From assembly GCA_029718625.1 (NCBI GenBank), contig CM056379.1:70178670-70242669 (forward strand): a DNA stretch of 64,000 bases, in the 5' to 3' direction. Made by a program: the position numbers and the translations under genes. Numbering within the stretch: the stretch's first letter is position 1; every line of letters starts with the position of its first letter. This document shows positions 1 through 11,579 of this stretch, in pieces. The DNA comes from Synaphobranchus kaupii. Lineage: Eukaryota > Chordata > Actinopteri > Anguilliformes > Synaphobranchidae. Under the pieces are notes generated by a model, which was not told the origin of the DNA, searched no databases, and worked only from the letters and a program-made list of their open reading frames with translations.

Positions 1-528
1 TATAGTGCAGTGAGTGCTGATGACATCATAATAGCTGTGGCAGAGGGCTAATGGAATGTTGGTCTTTTGAAAATGTTAAACTGTCAAAAAATGAAGAAAC
101 TTAAACTGCTGTGGTTTAAAAAGTATAGCAGATATTTGAAGTCTGTAAAAGAGGTCTTTTAATATAGGTTGTCCACCCTACTCTAAAGTTTGAATGGTGT
201 CTCTAGCTTAAACGGTCTAGGAGGAGCAGCTTCCAGAAAAAAAGTGGAAATAAGTTGGAAAAAGTTGAATTTCAATGGAAGTCTATGGGGGAAAAATGTC
301 TCTTTAAACACCTGTAGTTTAAAAAGTATAACAAATATTAAAAATCTGTATAGAAGCAACTTAATTCATGCTGCCCTACACATTTTAAAGTTTGAATGGT
401 GTTTCTAGCTTAAACGGTGTAGGAGGAGTTGATGTGTGAAAAACGGCGGAAACCTACTACTATAATAAGAACTAGAATGTAAAGTTTATGAATAAACTTT
501 GGTGTGATTGCTTCAGTTGTATGGATTG
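1..528 (+). repeat. Spacer block B1 (left end cut by window)
   Basis: AT-rich non-minisatellite part of the higher-order unit; the first ~129 bp of a normal 657-bp block lie outside the window. It holds two diverged direct sub-repeats about 203 bp apart (GTGGTTTAAAAAGTAT at 111 and GTAGTTTAAAAAGTAT at 314; TAAAGTTTGAATGGTGT at 184 and 386). Near its right end is the palindrome AAAGTTTAT-GA-ATAAACTTT (481-500). No ATG-started ORF of note; the 72-aa plus-strand frame opens only at TTG. It has a near-identical copy 7048 bp downstream. Confidence 0.93.
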
Positions 529-2139
529 TAATCATACTGGGGTAGTAGGTGAGTGGGATAGTTAGTGAGTCTGGGGTAACCATACTGGGGTAGTAGGTGA
601 GTGGGGTAGTTATAGTCAGTGGGGTAGTTAGTGAGTCTGGGGTAATACTGGGGGTAGTAGGTGAGTGGGGTAGTTATAGTCAGTGGGGTAGTTAGTGAGT
701 CTGGGGTAATCATACTGGGGTAGTAGGTGAGTGGGGTAGTTATAGTCAGTGGGGTAGTTAGTGAGTCTGGGGTAATCATACTGGGGTAGTAGGTGAGTGG
801 GGTAGTTATAGTCAGTGGGGTAGTTAGTGAGTCTGGGGTAATCATACTGGGGTAGTAGGTGAGTGGGGTAGTTATAGTCAGTGGGGTAGTTAGTGAGTCT
901 GGGGTAATCATACTGGGGTAGTAGGTGAGTGGGGTAATTATAGTCAGTGGGGTTGTTTGTGAGTCTGGGGTAATCATACTGGGGTAGTAGGTGAGTGGGG
1001 TAGTTAGTGAGTCTGGGGTAATCATACTTGGGTAGTTGGTGAGTGGGGTAGTTAGTGAGTCTGGGGTAATCATACTGGGGTAGTAGGTGAGTGGGGTAGT
1101 TAAAGTCAGTGGGGTAGTTAGTGAGTCTGGGGTAATCATACTGGGGTAGTAGGTGAGTGGGGTAGTTATAGTCAGTGGGGTTGTTAATGAGTCTGGGGTA
1201 ATCATACTGGGGTAGTAGGTGAGTGGGGTAGTTATAGTCAGTGGGGTAGTTAGTGAGTCTGGGGTAATCATACTGGGGTAGTAGGTGAGTGGGGTAGTTA
1301 TAGTCAGTGGGGTAGTTAGTGAGTCTGGGGTAATCATACTGGGGTAGTAGGTGAGTGGGGTATATAGTCAGTGGGGTAGTTAATGAGTCTGGGGTAATCA
1401 TACTGGGGTAGTAGGTGAGTGGCGTAGTTATAGTCAGTGGTAATCATACTGGGGTAGTAGGTGAGTGGGGTAGTTAGTGAGTCTGGGGTAATCATACTGG
1501 GGTAGTAGGTGAGTGGGGTAGTTATAGTCAGTGGGGTAGTTAGTGAGTCTGGGGTAATCATACTGGGGTAGTAGGTGAGTGGGGTAGTTATAGTCAGTGG
1601 GGTAGTTAGTGAGTCTGGGGTAATCATACTGGGGTAGTAGGTGAGTGGAGTAGTGAGTCTGGGGTAATCATACTGGGGTAGTAGGTGAGTGGGGTCGTTA
1701 GTGAGTCTGGGGTAATCATACTGGGGTAGTAGGTGAGTGGGGTAGTTATAGTCAGTGGGGTAGTTAGTGAGTCTGGGGTAATCATACTGGGGTAGTAGGT
1801 GAGTGGGGTAGTTATAGTCAGTGGGGTAGTTAGTGAGTCTGTGGTAATCATACTGGGGTAGTAGGTGAGTGGGGTAGTTATAGTCAGTGGGGTAGTTAGT
1901 GAGTCTGGGGTAATCATACTGGGGTAGTAGGTGAGTGGGGTAGTTATAGTCAGTGGGGTAGTTAGTGAGTCTGTGGTAATCATACTGGGGTAGTAGGTGA
2001 GTGGGGTAGTTATAGTCAGTGGGGTAGTTAGTGAGTCTGGGGTAATCATACTGGGGTAGTAGGTGAGTGGGGTAGTTAGTGAGTGAGGTAATCATACTGG
2101 GGTAGTAGGTGAGTGGGGTGGTTCTAGTGAGTTGAATAG
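529..2139 (+). repeat. Minisatellite array 1 (66/48-bp monomers)
   Basis: The 66-bp monomer is built of GGGGTAGTAGGTGAGT (16), GGGGTAGTTATAGTCAGT (18), GGGGTAGTTAGTGAGTCT (18) and GGGGTAATCATACT (14). The 48-bp form lacks one 18-bp part. Individual marks: a five-G run near 650, a GTATATAGTC variant near 1360, a truncated monomer (GGCGTAG) near 1421, a short GTGGAGTAGTGAGT monomer near 1646 and a GGGTCGTTAG near 1694. All of these except the extra G recur in array 4. Confidence 0.95.
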
Positions 2140-2796
2140 TAATGGTAAGGAAGGAGTTAAAATCACATGGTAATGAAATGCTTAACATGTAGTGAGGGAA
2201 GTCACGTTAATTGCCATTGGTCAACGAATATGAATAATTAAACATTCTACCAATGAAAAGCCAATGTGTATAGTGCAGTGAGTGCTGATGACATCATAAT
2301 AGCTGTGGCAGAGGGCTAATGGAATGTTGGTCTTTTAAAAATGTTAAACTGTCAAAAAATGAAGAAACTTAAACTGCTGTGGTTTAAAAAGTATAGCAGA
2401 TATTTGAAGTCTGTAAAAGAGGTATTTTAAAATAGGTTGTCCTCCCTACTCTAAAGTTTGAAGGGTGTCTCTAGCTTAAACGGTCTAGGAGGAGCAGCTT
2501 CCAGAAAAAAAGTGGAAATAAGTTGGAAAAAGTTGAATTTCAATGGAAGTCTATGGGGGAAAAATGTCTCTTTAAACACCTGTAGTTTAAAAAGTATAAC
2601 AAATATTAAAAATCTGTATAGAAGCAACTTAATTCATGCTGTCCTACACATTTTAAAGTTTGAATGGTGTTTCTAGCTTAAACGGTGTAGGAGGAGTTGA
2701 TGTGTGAAAAACGGTGGAAACCTACTACTGTAATAAGAACTAGAATGTAAAGTTTATGAATAAACTTTGGTGTGATTGCTTCAGTTGTATGGATTG
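2140..2796 (+). repeat. Spacer block B2 (K subtype)
   Basis: Full 657-bp block. Subtype marks shared only with B5 and B11: GAAGGGTGTCTC instead of GAATGGTGTCTC, GTATTTTAAAATAGG, and GTCCTCCC. Inverted CCAAT (ATTGG) at 2216 and CCAAT at 2250 and 2261 lie just upstream of TATAGTGCAG (2269). Confidence 0.93.
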
Positions 2797-3875
2797 TAAT
2801 CATACTGGGGTAGTAGGTGAGTGGGATAGTTAGTGAGTCTGGGGTAACCATACTGGGGTAGTAGGTGAGTGGGGTAGTTATAGTCAGTGGGGTAGTTAGT
2901 GAGTCTGGGGTAATCATAGTGGGGTAGTTAGTGAGTCTGGGATAATCATACTGGGGTAGTAGGTCAGTGGGGTAGTTAGTGAGTCTGGGGTAATCATACT
3001 GGAGTAGTAGGTGAGTGGGGTAGTTATAGTCAGTGGGGTAGTTAGTGAGTCTGGGGTAATCATACTGGGGTAGTAGGTGAGTGGGGTAGTTATAGTCAGT
3101 GGGGTAGTTAGTGAGTCTGGGGTAATCATACTGGGGTAGTAGGTGAGTGGGGTAGTTATAGTCAGTGGGGTAGTTAGTGAGTCTGGGGTAATCATACTGG
3201 GGTAGTAGGTGAGTGGGGTAGTTATAGTCAGTGGGGTAGTTAGTGAGTCTGGGGTAATCATACTGGGGTAGTAGGTGAGTGGGGTAATTATAGTCAGTGG
3301 GGTTGTTTGTGAGTCTGGGGTAATCATACTGGGGTAGTAGGTGAGTGGGGTAGTTAGTGAGTCAGGGGTAATCATACTGGGGTAGTAGGTGAGTGGGGTA
3401 GTTAGTGAGTCTGGGGTAATCATACTGGGGTAGTAGGTGAGTGGGGTAGTTAGTGAGTCTGGGGTAATCATACTGGGGTAGTAGGTGAGTGGGGTAGTTA
3501 GTGAGTCTGGGGTAATCATACTGGGGTAGTAGGTGAGTGGGGTAGTTATAGTCAGTGGGGTAGTTAGTGAGTCTGGGGTAATCATACTGGGGTAGTAGGT
3601 GAGTGGGGTAGTTATAGTCAGTGGGGTAGTTAGTGAGTCTGTGGTAATCATACTGGGGTAGTAGGTGAGTGGGGTAGTTATAGTCAGTGGGGTAGTTAGT
3701 GAGTCTGGGGTAATCATACTGGGGTAGTAGGTGAGTGGGGTAGTTATTGTCAGTGGGGTAGTTAGTGAGTCTGGGGTAATCATACTGGGGTAGTAGGTGA
3801 GTGGGGTAGTTAGTGAGTCTGAGGTAATCATACTGGGGTAGTAGGTGAGTGGGGTGGTTATAGTGAGTTGAATAG
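2797..3875 (+). repeat. Minisatellite array 2 (1079 bp)
   Basis: Same length and monomer order as arrays 5 and 12. It contains the marker monomer GGGGTTGTTTGTGAG near 3300 and a run of four consecutive 48-bp monomers (about 3320-3520). Right edge shows the ordered markers TCTGTGGTAATC, GTTATTGTCAG, TCTGAGGTAATC, then GGTGGTTATAGTGAG. Confidence 0.95.
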
Positions 3876-4532
3876 TAATGGTAAGGAAAGAGTTAAAATC
3901 ACATGGTAATGAAAGGCTTAACATGTAGTGAGGGAAGTCACGTTAATTGCCATTGGTCAACGAATATGAATAATTAAAAATTCTACCAATGAAAAGCCAA
4001 TGTGTATAGTGCAGTGAGTGCTGATGACATCATAATAGCTGTGGCAGAGGGCTAATGGAATGTTGGTCTTTTGAAAATGTTAAACTGTCAAAAAATGAAG
4101 AAACTTAAACTGCTGTGGTTTAAAAAGTATAGCAGATATTTGAAGTCTGTAAAAGAGGTCTTTTAATATAGGTTGTCCACCCTACTCTAAAGTTTGAATG
4201 GTGTCTCTAGCTTAAACGGTCTAGGAGGAGCAGCTTCCAGAAAAAAAGTGGAAATAAGTTGGAAAAAGTTGAATTTCAATGGAAGTCTATGGGGGAAAAA
4301 TGTCTCTTTAAACACCTGTAGTTTAAAAAGTATAACAAATATTAAAAATCTGTATAGAAGCAACTTAATTCATGCTGCCCTACACATTTTAAAGTTTGAA
4401 TGGTGTTTCTAGCTTAAACGGTGTAGGAGGAGTTGATGTGTGAAAAACGGCGGAAACCTACTACTATAATAAGAACTAGAATGTAAAGTTTATGAATAAA
4501 CTTTGGTGTGATTGCTTCAGTTGTATGGATTG
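3876..4532 (+). repeat. Spacer block B3
   Basis: Full 657-bp block of the common type, ending in TGTATGGATTG directly against the array. It is nearly identical to B6, 7047 bp downstream. Confidence 0.93.
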
Positions 4533-6919
4533 TAATCATACTGGGGTAGTAGGTGAGTGGGATAGTTAGTGAGTCTGGGGTAATCATACTGGGGTAGTAG
4601 GTGAGTGGGGTAGTTAGTGAGTCTGGGGTAATCATACTGGGGTAGTAGGTGAGTGGGGTAGTTATAGTCAGTGGGGTAGTTAGTGAGTCTGGGGTAATCA
4701 TACTGGGGTAGTAGGTGAGTGGGGTAGTTATAGTCAGTGGGGTAGTTAGTGAGTCTGGGGTAATCATACTGGGGTAGTAGGTGAGTGGGGTAGTTAGTGA
4801 GTCTGGGGTAATCATACTGGGGTAGTAGGTGAGTGGGGTAGTTATAGTCAGTGGGGTAGTTAGTCAGTCTGGGGTAATCATACTGGGGTAGTAGGTGAGT
4901 GGGGTAGTTATAGTCAGTGGGGTACTTAGTGAGTCTGGGGTAATCATACTGGGGTAGTAGGTGAGTGGGGTAGTTATAGTCAATGGGGTAGTTAGTGAGT
5001 CTGGGGTAATACTGGGGTAGTAGGTGAGTGGGGTTGTTAGTGAGTCTGGGGTAATCATACTGGGGTAGTTGGTGAGTGGGGTAATCATACTGGGGTAGTA
5101 GATGAGTGGGGTAGTTATAGTCAGTGGGGTAGTTAGTGAGTCTGGGGTAATCATACTGGGGTAGTAGGTGAGTGGGGTAGTTATAGTCAGTGGGGTAGAT
5201 AGTGAGTCTGGGGTAATCATACTGGGGTAGTAGGTGAGTGGGGTAGTTATAGTCAGTGGGGTAGTTAGTGAGTCTGGGGTAATCATACTGGGGTAGTAGG
5301 TGAGTGGGGTAGTTATAGTCAGTGGGGTAGTTAGTGAGTCTGGGGTAATCATACTGGGGTAGTAGGTGAGTGGGGTAGTTAGTGAGTCTGGGGTAATCAT
5401 ACTGGGGTAGTAGGTGAGTGGGGTAGTTATAGTCAGTGGGGTAGTTAGTGAGTCTGGGGTAATCATACTGGGGTAGTAGGTGAGTGGGGTAGTTATAGTC
5501 AGTGGGGTAGTTAGTGAGTCTGGGGTAATCATACTGGGGTAGTAGGTGAGTGGGGTAGTTATAGTCAGTGGGGTAGTTAGTGAGTCTGGGGTAATCATAC
5601 TGGGGTAGTAGGTGAGTGGGGTAGTTATAGTCAGTGGGGTAGTTAGTGAGTCTGGGGTAATCATACTGGGGTAGTAGGTGAGTGGGGTAGTTATAGTCAG
5701 TGGGGTAGTTAGTGAGTCTGGGGTAATCATACTGGGGTAGTAGGTGAGTGGGGTAGTTATAGTCAGTGGGGTAGTTAGTGAGTCTGGGGTAATCATACTG
5801 GGGTAGTAGGTGAGTGGGGTAGTTATAGTCAGTGGGGTAGTTAGTGAGTCTGGGGTAATCATACTGGGGTAATAGGTGAGTGGGGTAGTTATAGTCAGTG
5901 GGGTAGTTAGTGAGTCTGGGTAATCATACTGGGGTAGTAGGTGAGTGGGGTAGTTATAGTCAGTGGGGTAGTTAGTGAGTCTGGGGTAATCATACTCGGG
6001 TAGTAGGTGAGTGGGGTAGTTATAGTCAGTGTGGTAGTTAGTGAGTCTGGGGTAATCATACTGGGGTAGTAGGTGAGTGGGGTAATTATAGTCAGTGGGG
6101 TAGTTAGTGAGTCTGGGGTAATCATACTGGGGTAGTAGGTGAGTGGGGTAGTTATTGTCAGTGGGGTAGTTAGTGAGTCTGGGGTAATCATACTGGGGTA
6201 GTAGGTGAGTGGGGTAGTTATAGTCAGTGGGGTAGTTAGTGAGTCTGGGGTAATCATACTGGGGTAGTAGGTGAGTGGGGTAGTTATAGTCAGTGGGGTA
6301 GTTAGTGAGTCTGGGGTAATCATACTGGGGTAGTAGGTGAGTGGGGTAGTTATAGTCAGTGGGGTAGTTAGTGAGTCTGGGGTAATCATACTGGGGTAGT
6401 AGGTGAGTTGGGTAGTTATAGTCAGTGTGGTAGTTATTGAGTCTGGGGTAATCCTACTGGGGTAGTAGCCTTTCCTAGTTATAGTCAGTGGGGTAGTTAG
6501 TGAGTCTGGGGTAATCATACTGGGGTAGTAGGTGAGTGGGGTAGTTATAGTCAGTGGGGTAGTTAGTGAGTCTGGGGTAATCATACTGGGGTAGTAGGTG
6601 AGTGGGGTAGTTATAGTCAGTGGGGTAGTTAGTGAGTCTGGGGTAATCATACTGGAGTAGGTGAGTGGGGTAGTTAGTGAGTCTGGGGTAATCATACTGG
6701 GGTAGTAGGTGAGTGGGGTAGTTATAATCAGTGGGGTAGTTACTGAGTCTGGGGTAATCAGACTGGGGTAGTAGGTGAGTGGGGTAGTTATTGTCAGTGG
6801 GGTAGTTAGTGAGTCTGGGGTAATCATACTGGGGTAGTAGGTGAGTGGGGTAGTTAGTGAGTCTGAGGTAATCATACTGGGGTAGTAGGTGAGTGGGGTG
6901 GTTATAGTGAGTTGAATAG
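4533..6919 (+). repeat. Minisatellite array 3 (2387 bp)
   Basis: Longest array of the left half, mostly 66-bp monomers. It carries monomers lacking CAT (TAATACTGGGG near 5008) and several private changes. One monomer is disrupted: CCTTTCC replaces the expected GTGAGTGGGG at about 6469-6475. Confidence 0.94.
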
Positions 6920-7576
6920 TAATGGTAAGGAAAGAGTTAAAATCACATGGTAATGAAATGCTTAACATGTAGTGAGGGAAGTCACGTTAATTGCCATTGG
7001 TCAACGAATATGAATAATTAAAAATTCTACCAATGAAAAGCCAATGTGTATAGTGCAGTGAGTGCTGATGACATCATAATAGCTGTGGCAGAGGGCTAAT
7101 GGAATGTTGGTCTTTTGAAAATGTTAAACTGTCAAAAAATGAAGAAACTTAAACTGCTGTGGTTTAAAAAGTATAGCAGATATTTGAAGTCTGTAAAAGA
7201 GGTCTTTTAATATAGGTTGTCCACCCTACTCTAAAGTTTGAATGGTGTCTCTAGCTTAAACGGTCTAGGAGGAGCAGCTTCCAGAAAAAAAGTGGAAATA
7301 AGTTGGAAAAAGTTGAATTTCAATGGAAGTCTATGGGGGAAAAATGTCTCTTTAAACACCTGTAGTTTAAAAAGTATAACAAATATTAAAAATCTGTATA
7401 GAAGCAACTTAATTCATGCTGCCCTACACATTTTAAAGTTTGAATGGTGTTTCTAGCTTAAACGGTGTAGGAGGAGTTGATGTGTGAAAAACGGCGGAAA
7501 CCTACTACTATAATAAGAACTAGAATGTAAAGTTTATGAATAAACTTTGGTGTGATTGCTTCAGTTGTATGGATTG
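6920..7576 (+). repeat. Spacer block B4
   Basis: Full common-type block. It marks the start of the second copy of the ~7.05-kb segmental repeat: the part after 7048 matches B1. Confidence 0.93.
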
Positions 7577-9186
7577 TAATCATACTGGGGTAGTAGGTGA
7601 GTGGGATAGTTAGTGAGTCTGGGGTAACCATACTGGGGTAGTAGGTGAGTGGGGTAGTTATAGTCAGTGGGGTAGTTAGTGAGTCTGGGGTAATACTGGG
7701 GTAGTAGGTGAGTGGGGTAGTTATAGTCAGTGGGGTAGTTAGTGAGTCTGGGGTAATCATACTGGGGTAGTAGGTGAGTGGGGTAGTTATAGTCAGTGGG
7801 GTAGTTAGTGAGTCTGGGGTAATCATACTGGGGTAGTAGGTGAGTGGGGTAGTTATAGTCAGTGGGGTAGTTAGTGAGTCTGGGGTAATCATACTGGGGT
7901 AGTAGGTGAGTGGGGTAGTTATAGTCAGTGGGGTAGTTAGTGAGTCTGGGGTAATCATACTGGGGTAGTAGGTGAGTGGGGTAATTATAGTCAGTGGGGT
8001 TGTTTGTGAGTCTGGGGTAATCATACTGGGGTAGTAGGTGAGTGGGGTAGTTAGTGAGTCTGGGGTAATCATACTTGGGTAGTTGGTGAGTGGGGTAGTT
8101 AGTGAGTCTGGGGTAATCATACTGGGGTAGTAGGTGAGTGGGGTAGTTAAAGTCAGTGGGGTAGTTAGTGAGTCTGGGGTAATCATACTGGGGTAGTAGG
8201 TGAGTGGGGTAGTTATAGTCAGTGGGGTTGTTAATGAGTCTGGGGTAATCATACTGGGGTAGTAGGTGAGTGGGGTAGTTATAGTCAGTGGGGTAGTTAG
8301 TGAGTCTGGGGTAATCATACTGGGGTAGTAGGTGAGTGGGGTAGTTATAGTCAGTGGGGTAGTTAGTGAGTCTGGGGTAATCATACTGGGGTAGTAGGTG
8401 AGTGGGGTATATAGTCAGTGGGGTAGTTAATGAGTCTGGGGTAATCATACTGGGGTAGTAGGTGAGTGGCGTAGTTATAGTCAGTGGTAATCATACTGGG
8501 GTAGTAGGTGAGTGGGGTAGTTAGTGAGTCTGGGGTAATCATACTGGGGTAGTAGGTGAGTGGGGTAGTTATAGTCAGTGGGGTAGTTAGTGAGTCTGGG
8601 GTAATCATACTGGGGTAGTAGGTGAGTGGGGTAGTTATAGTCAGTGGGGTAGTTAGTGAGTCTGGGGTAATCATACTGGGGTAGTAGGTGAGTGGAGTAG
8701 TGAGTCTGGGGTAATCATACTGGGGTAGTAGGTGAGTGGGGTCGTTAGTGAGTCTGGGGTAATCATACTGGGGTAGTAGGTGAGTGGGGTAGTTATAGTC
8801 AGTGGGGTAGTTAGTGAGTCTGGGGTAATCATACTGGGGTAGTAGGTGAGTGGGGTAGTTATAGTCAGTGGGGTAGTTAGTGAGTCTGTGGTAATCATAC
8901 TGGGGTAGTAGGTGAGTGGGGTAGTTATAGTCAGTGGGGTAGTTAGTGAGTCTGGGGTAATCATACTGGGGTAGTAGGTGAGTGGGGTAGTTATAGTCAG
9001 TGGGGTAGTTAGTGAGTCTGTGGTAATCATACTGGGGTAGTAGGTGAGTGGGGTAGTTATAGTCAGTGGGGTAGTTAGTGAGTCTGGGGTAATCATACTG
9101 GGGTAGTAGGTGAGTGGGGTAGTTAGTGAGTGAGGTAATCATACTGGGGTAGTAGGTGAGTGGGGTGGTTCTAGTGAGTTGAATAG
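7577..9186 (+). repeat. Minisatellite array 4 (1610 bp)
   Basis: Twin of array 1, one base shorter because the five-G run is four G here (near 7697). All other private markers of array 1 recur in order: the GGCGTAG truncated monomer, GTGGAGTAGTGAG, GGGTCGTTAG and GTGAGTGAGGTAATC. Confidence 0.95.
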
Positions 9187-9843
9187 TAATGGTAAGGAAG
9201 GAGTTAAAATCACATGGTAATGAAATGCTTAACATGTAGTGAGGGAAGTCACGTTAATTGCCATTGGTCAACGAATATGAATAATTAAACATTCTACCAA
9301 TGAAAAGCCAATGTGTATAGTGCAGTGAGTGCTGATGACATCATAATAGCTGTGGCAGAGGGCTAATGGAATGTTGGTCTTTTAAAAATGTTAAACTGTC
9401 AAAAAATGAAGAAACTTAAACTGCTGTGGTTTAAAAAGTATAGCAGATATTTGAAGTCTGTAAAAGAGGTATTTTAAAATAGGTTGTCCTCCCTACTCTA
9501 AAGTTTGAAGGGTGTCTCTAGCTTAAACGGTCTAGGAGGAGCAGCTTCCAGAAAAAAAGTGGAAATAAGTTGGAAAAAGTTGAATTTCAATGGAAGTCTA
9601 TGGGGGAAAAATGTCTCTTTAAACACCTGTAGTTTAAAAAGTATAACAAATATTAAAAATCTGTATAGAAGCAACTTAATTCATGCTGTCCTACACATTT
9701 TAAAGTTTGAATGGTGTTTCTAGCTTAAACGGTGTAGGAGGAGTTGATGTGTGAAAAACGGCGGAAACCTACTACTGTAATAAGAACTAGAATGTAAAGT
9801 TTATGAATAAACTTTGGTGTGATTGCTTCAGTTGTATGGATTG
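9187..9843 (+). repeat. Spacer block B5 (K subtype)
   Basis: Twin of B2, with the same GAAGGGTGTC, GTATTTTAAAATAGG and GTCCTCCC marks. It differs from B2 at AAACGGCGG versus AAACGGTGG. Confidence 0.93.
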
Positions 9844-10922
9844 TAATCATACTGGGGTAGTAGGTGAGTGGGATAGTTAGTGAGTCTGGGGTAACCATAC
9901 TGGGGTAGTAGGTGAGTGGGGTAGTTATAGTCAGTGGGGTAGTTAGTGAGTCTGGGGTAATCATAGTGGGGTAGTTAGTGAGTCTGGGATAATCATACTG
10001 GGGTAGTAGGTCAGTGGGGTAGTTAGTGAGTCTGGGGTAATCATACTGGAGTAGTAGGTGAGTGGGGTAGTTATAGTCAGTGGGGTAGTTAGTGAGTCTG
10101 GGGTAATCATACTGGGGTAGTAGGTGAGTGGGGTAGTTATAGTCAGTGGGGTAGTTAGTGAGTCTGGGGTAATCATACTGGGGTAGTAGGTGAGTGGGGT
10201 AGTTATAGTCAGTGGGGTAGTTAGTGAGTCTGGGGTAATCATACTGGGGTAGTAGGTGAGTGGGGTAGTTATAGTCAGTGGGGTAGTTAGTGAGTCTGGG
10301 GTAATCATACTGGGGTAGTAGGTGAGTGGGGTAATTATAGTCAGTGGGGTTGTTTGTGAGTCTGGGGTAATCATACTGGGGTAGTAGGTGAGTGGGGTAG
10401 TTAGTGAGTCTGGGGTAATCATACTGGGGTAGTAGGTGAGTGGGGTAGTTAGTGAGTCTGGGGTAATCATACTGGGGTAGTAGGTGAGTGGGGTAGTTAG
10501 TGAGTCTGGGGTAATCATACTGGGGTAGTAGGTGAGTGGGGTAGTTAGTGAGTCTGGGGTAATCATACTGGGGTAGTAGGTGAGTGGGGTAGTTATAGTC
10601 AGTGGGGTAGTTAGTGAGTCTGGGGTAATCATACTGGGGTAGTAGGTGAGTGGGGTAGTTATAGTCAGTGGGGTAGTTAGTGAGTCTGTGGTAATCATAC
10701 TGGGGTAGTAGGTGAGTGGGGTAGTTATAGTCAGTGGGGTAGTTAGTGAGTCTGGGGTAATCATACTGGGGTAGTAGGTGAGTGGGGTAGTTATTGTCAG
10801 TGGGGTAGTTAGTGAGTCTGGGGTAATCATACTGGGGTAGTAGGTGAGTGGGGTAGTTAGTGAGTCTGAGGTAATCATACTGGGGTAGTAGGTGAGTGGG
10901 GTGGTTATAGTGAGTTGAATAG
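9844..10922 (+). repeat. Minisatellite array 5 (1079 bp)
   Basis: Twin of array 2. A visible difference is GTCTGGGGT here against GTCAGGGGT near 3361 in array 2. The left edge has a GTGGGATAG monomer and then a GTAACCATAC monomer, the arrangement found after most common-type blocks. Confidence 0.95.
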
Positions 10923-11579
10923 TAATGGTAAGGAAAGAGTTAAAATCACATGGTAATGAAAGGCTTAACATGTAGTGAGGGAAGTCACGTTAATTGCCAT
11001 TGGTCAACGAATATGAATAATTAAAAATTCTACCAATGAAAAGCCAATGTGTATAGTGCAGTGAGTGCTGATGACATCATAATAGCTGTGGCAGAGGGCT
11101 AATGGAATGTTGGTCTTTTGAAAATGTTAAACTGTCAAAAAATGAAGAAACTTAAACTGCTGTGGTTTAAAAAGTATAGCAGATATTTGAAGTCTGTAAA
11201 AGAGGTCTTTTAATATAGGTTGTCCACCCTACTCTAAAGTTTGAATGGTGTCTCTAGCTTAAACGGTCTAGGAGGAGCAGCTTCCAGAAAAAAAGTGGAA
11301 ATAAGTTGGAAAAAGTTGAATTTCAATGGAAGTCTATGGGGGAAAAATGTCTCTTTAAACACCTGTAGTTTAAAAAGTATAACAAATATTAAAAATCTGT
11401 ATAGAAGCAACTTAATTCATGCTGCCCTACACATTTTAAAGTTTGAATGGTGTTTCTAGCTTAAACGGTGTAGGAGGAGTTGATGTGTGAAAAACGGCGG
11501 AAACCTACTACTATAATAAGAACTAGAATGTAAAGTTTATGAATAAACTTTGGTGTGATTGCTTCAGTTGTATGGATTG
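10923..11579 (+). repeat. Spacer block B6
   Basis: Full common-type block; first block of the 2336-bp tandem series B6-B7-B8-B9. Confidence 0.93.

Noticed and set aside
190..408. 72-80-codon plus-strand frame repeated in every spacer block as a possible conserved small gene
   Set aside because: It opens at TTG, not ATG. Its conservation follows from DNA-level copy identity, changes among copies hit all codon positions, and it has no recognisable domain.
481..528. Helitron 3' end (hairpin near a CTRR terminus) for the spacer block
   Set aside because: The palindrome AAAGTTTAT-GA-ATAAACTTT is there, but no CTRR end follows at the usual distance and no TC start is evident at the other side.
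513..1337. Long minus-strand repetitive ORFs in the arrays taken as mucin-like genes
   Set aside because: They follow from monomer lengths divisible by three and no stops in two frames. Both frames are open at once, and indels switch between them freely (MITPDS to YDYPRL), so no frame is under selection. Kept only as a finding to test.
529..2139. Telomeric or interstitial telomere repeat
   Set aside because: G-rich, but no TTAGGG units; the period is 48/66 bp.
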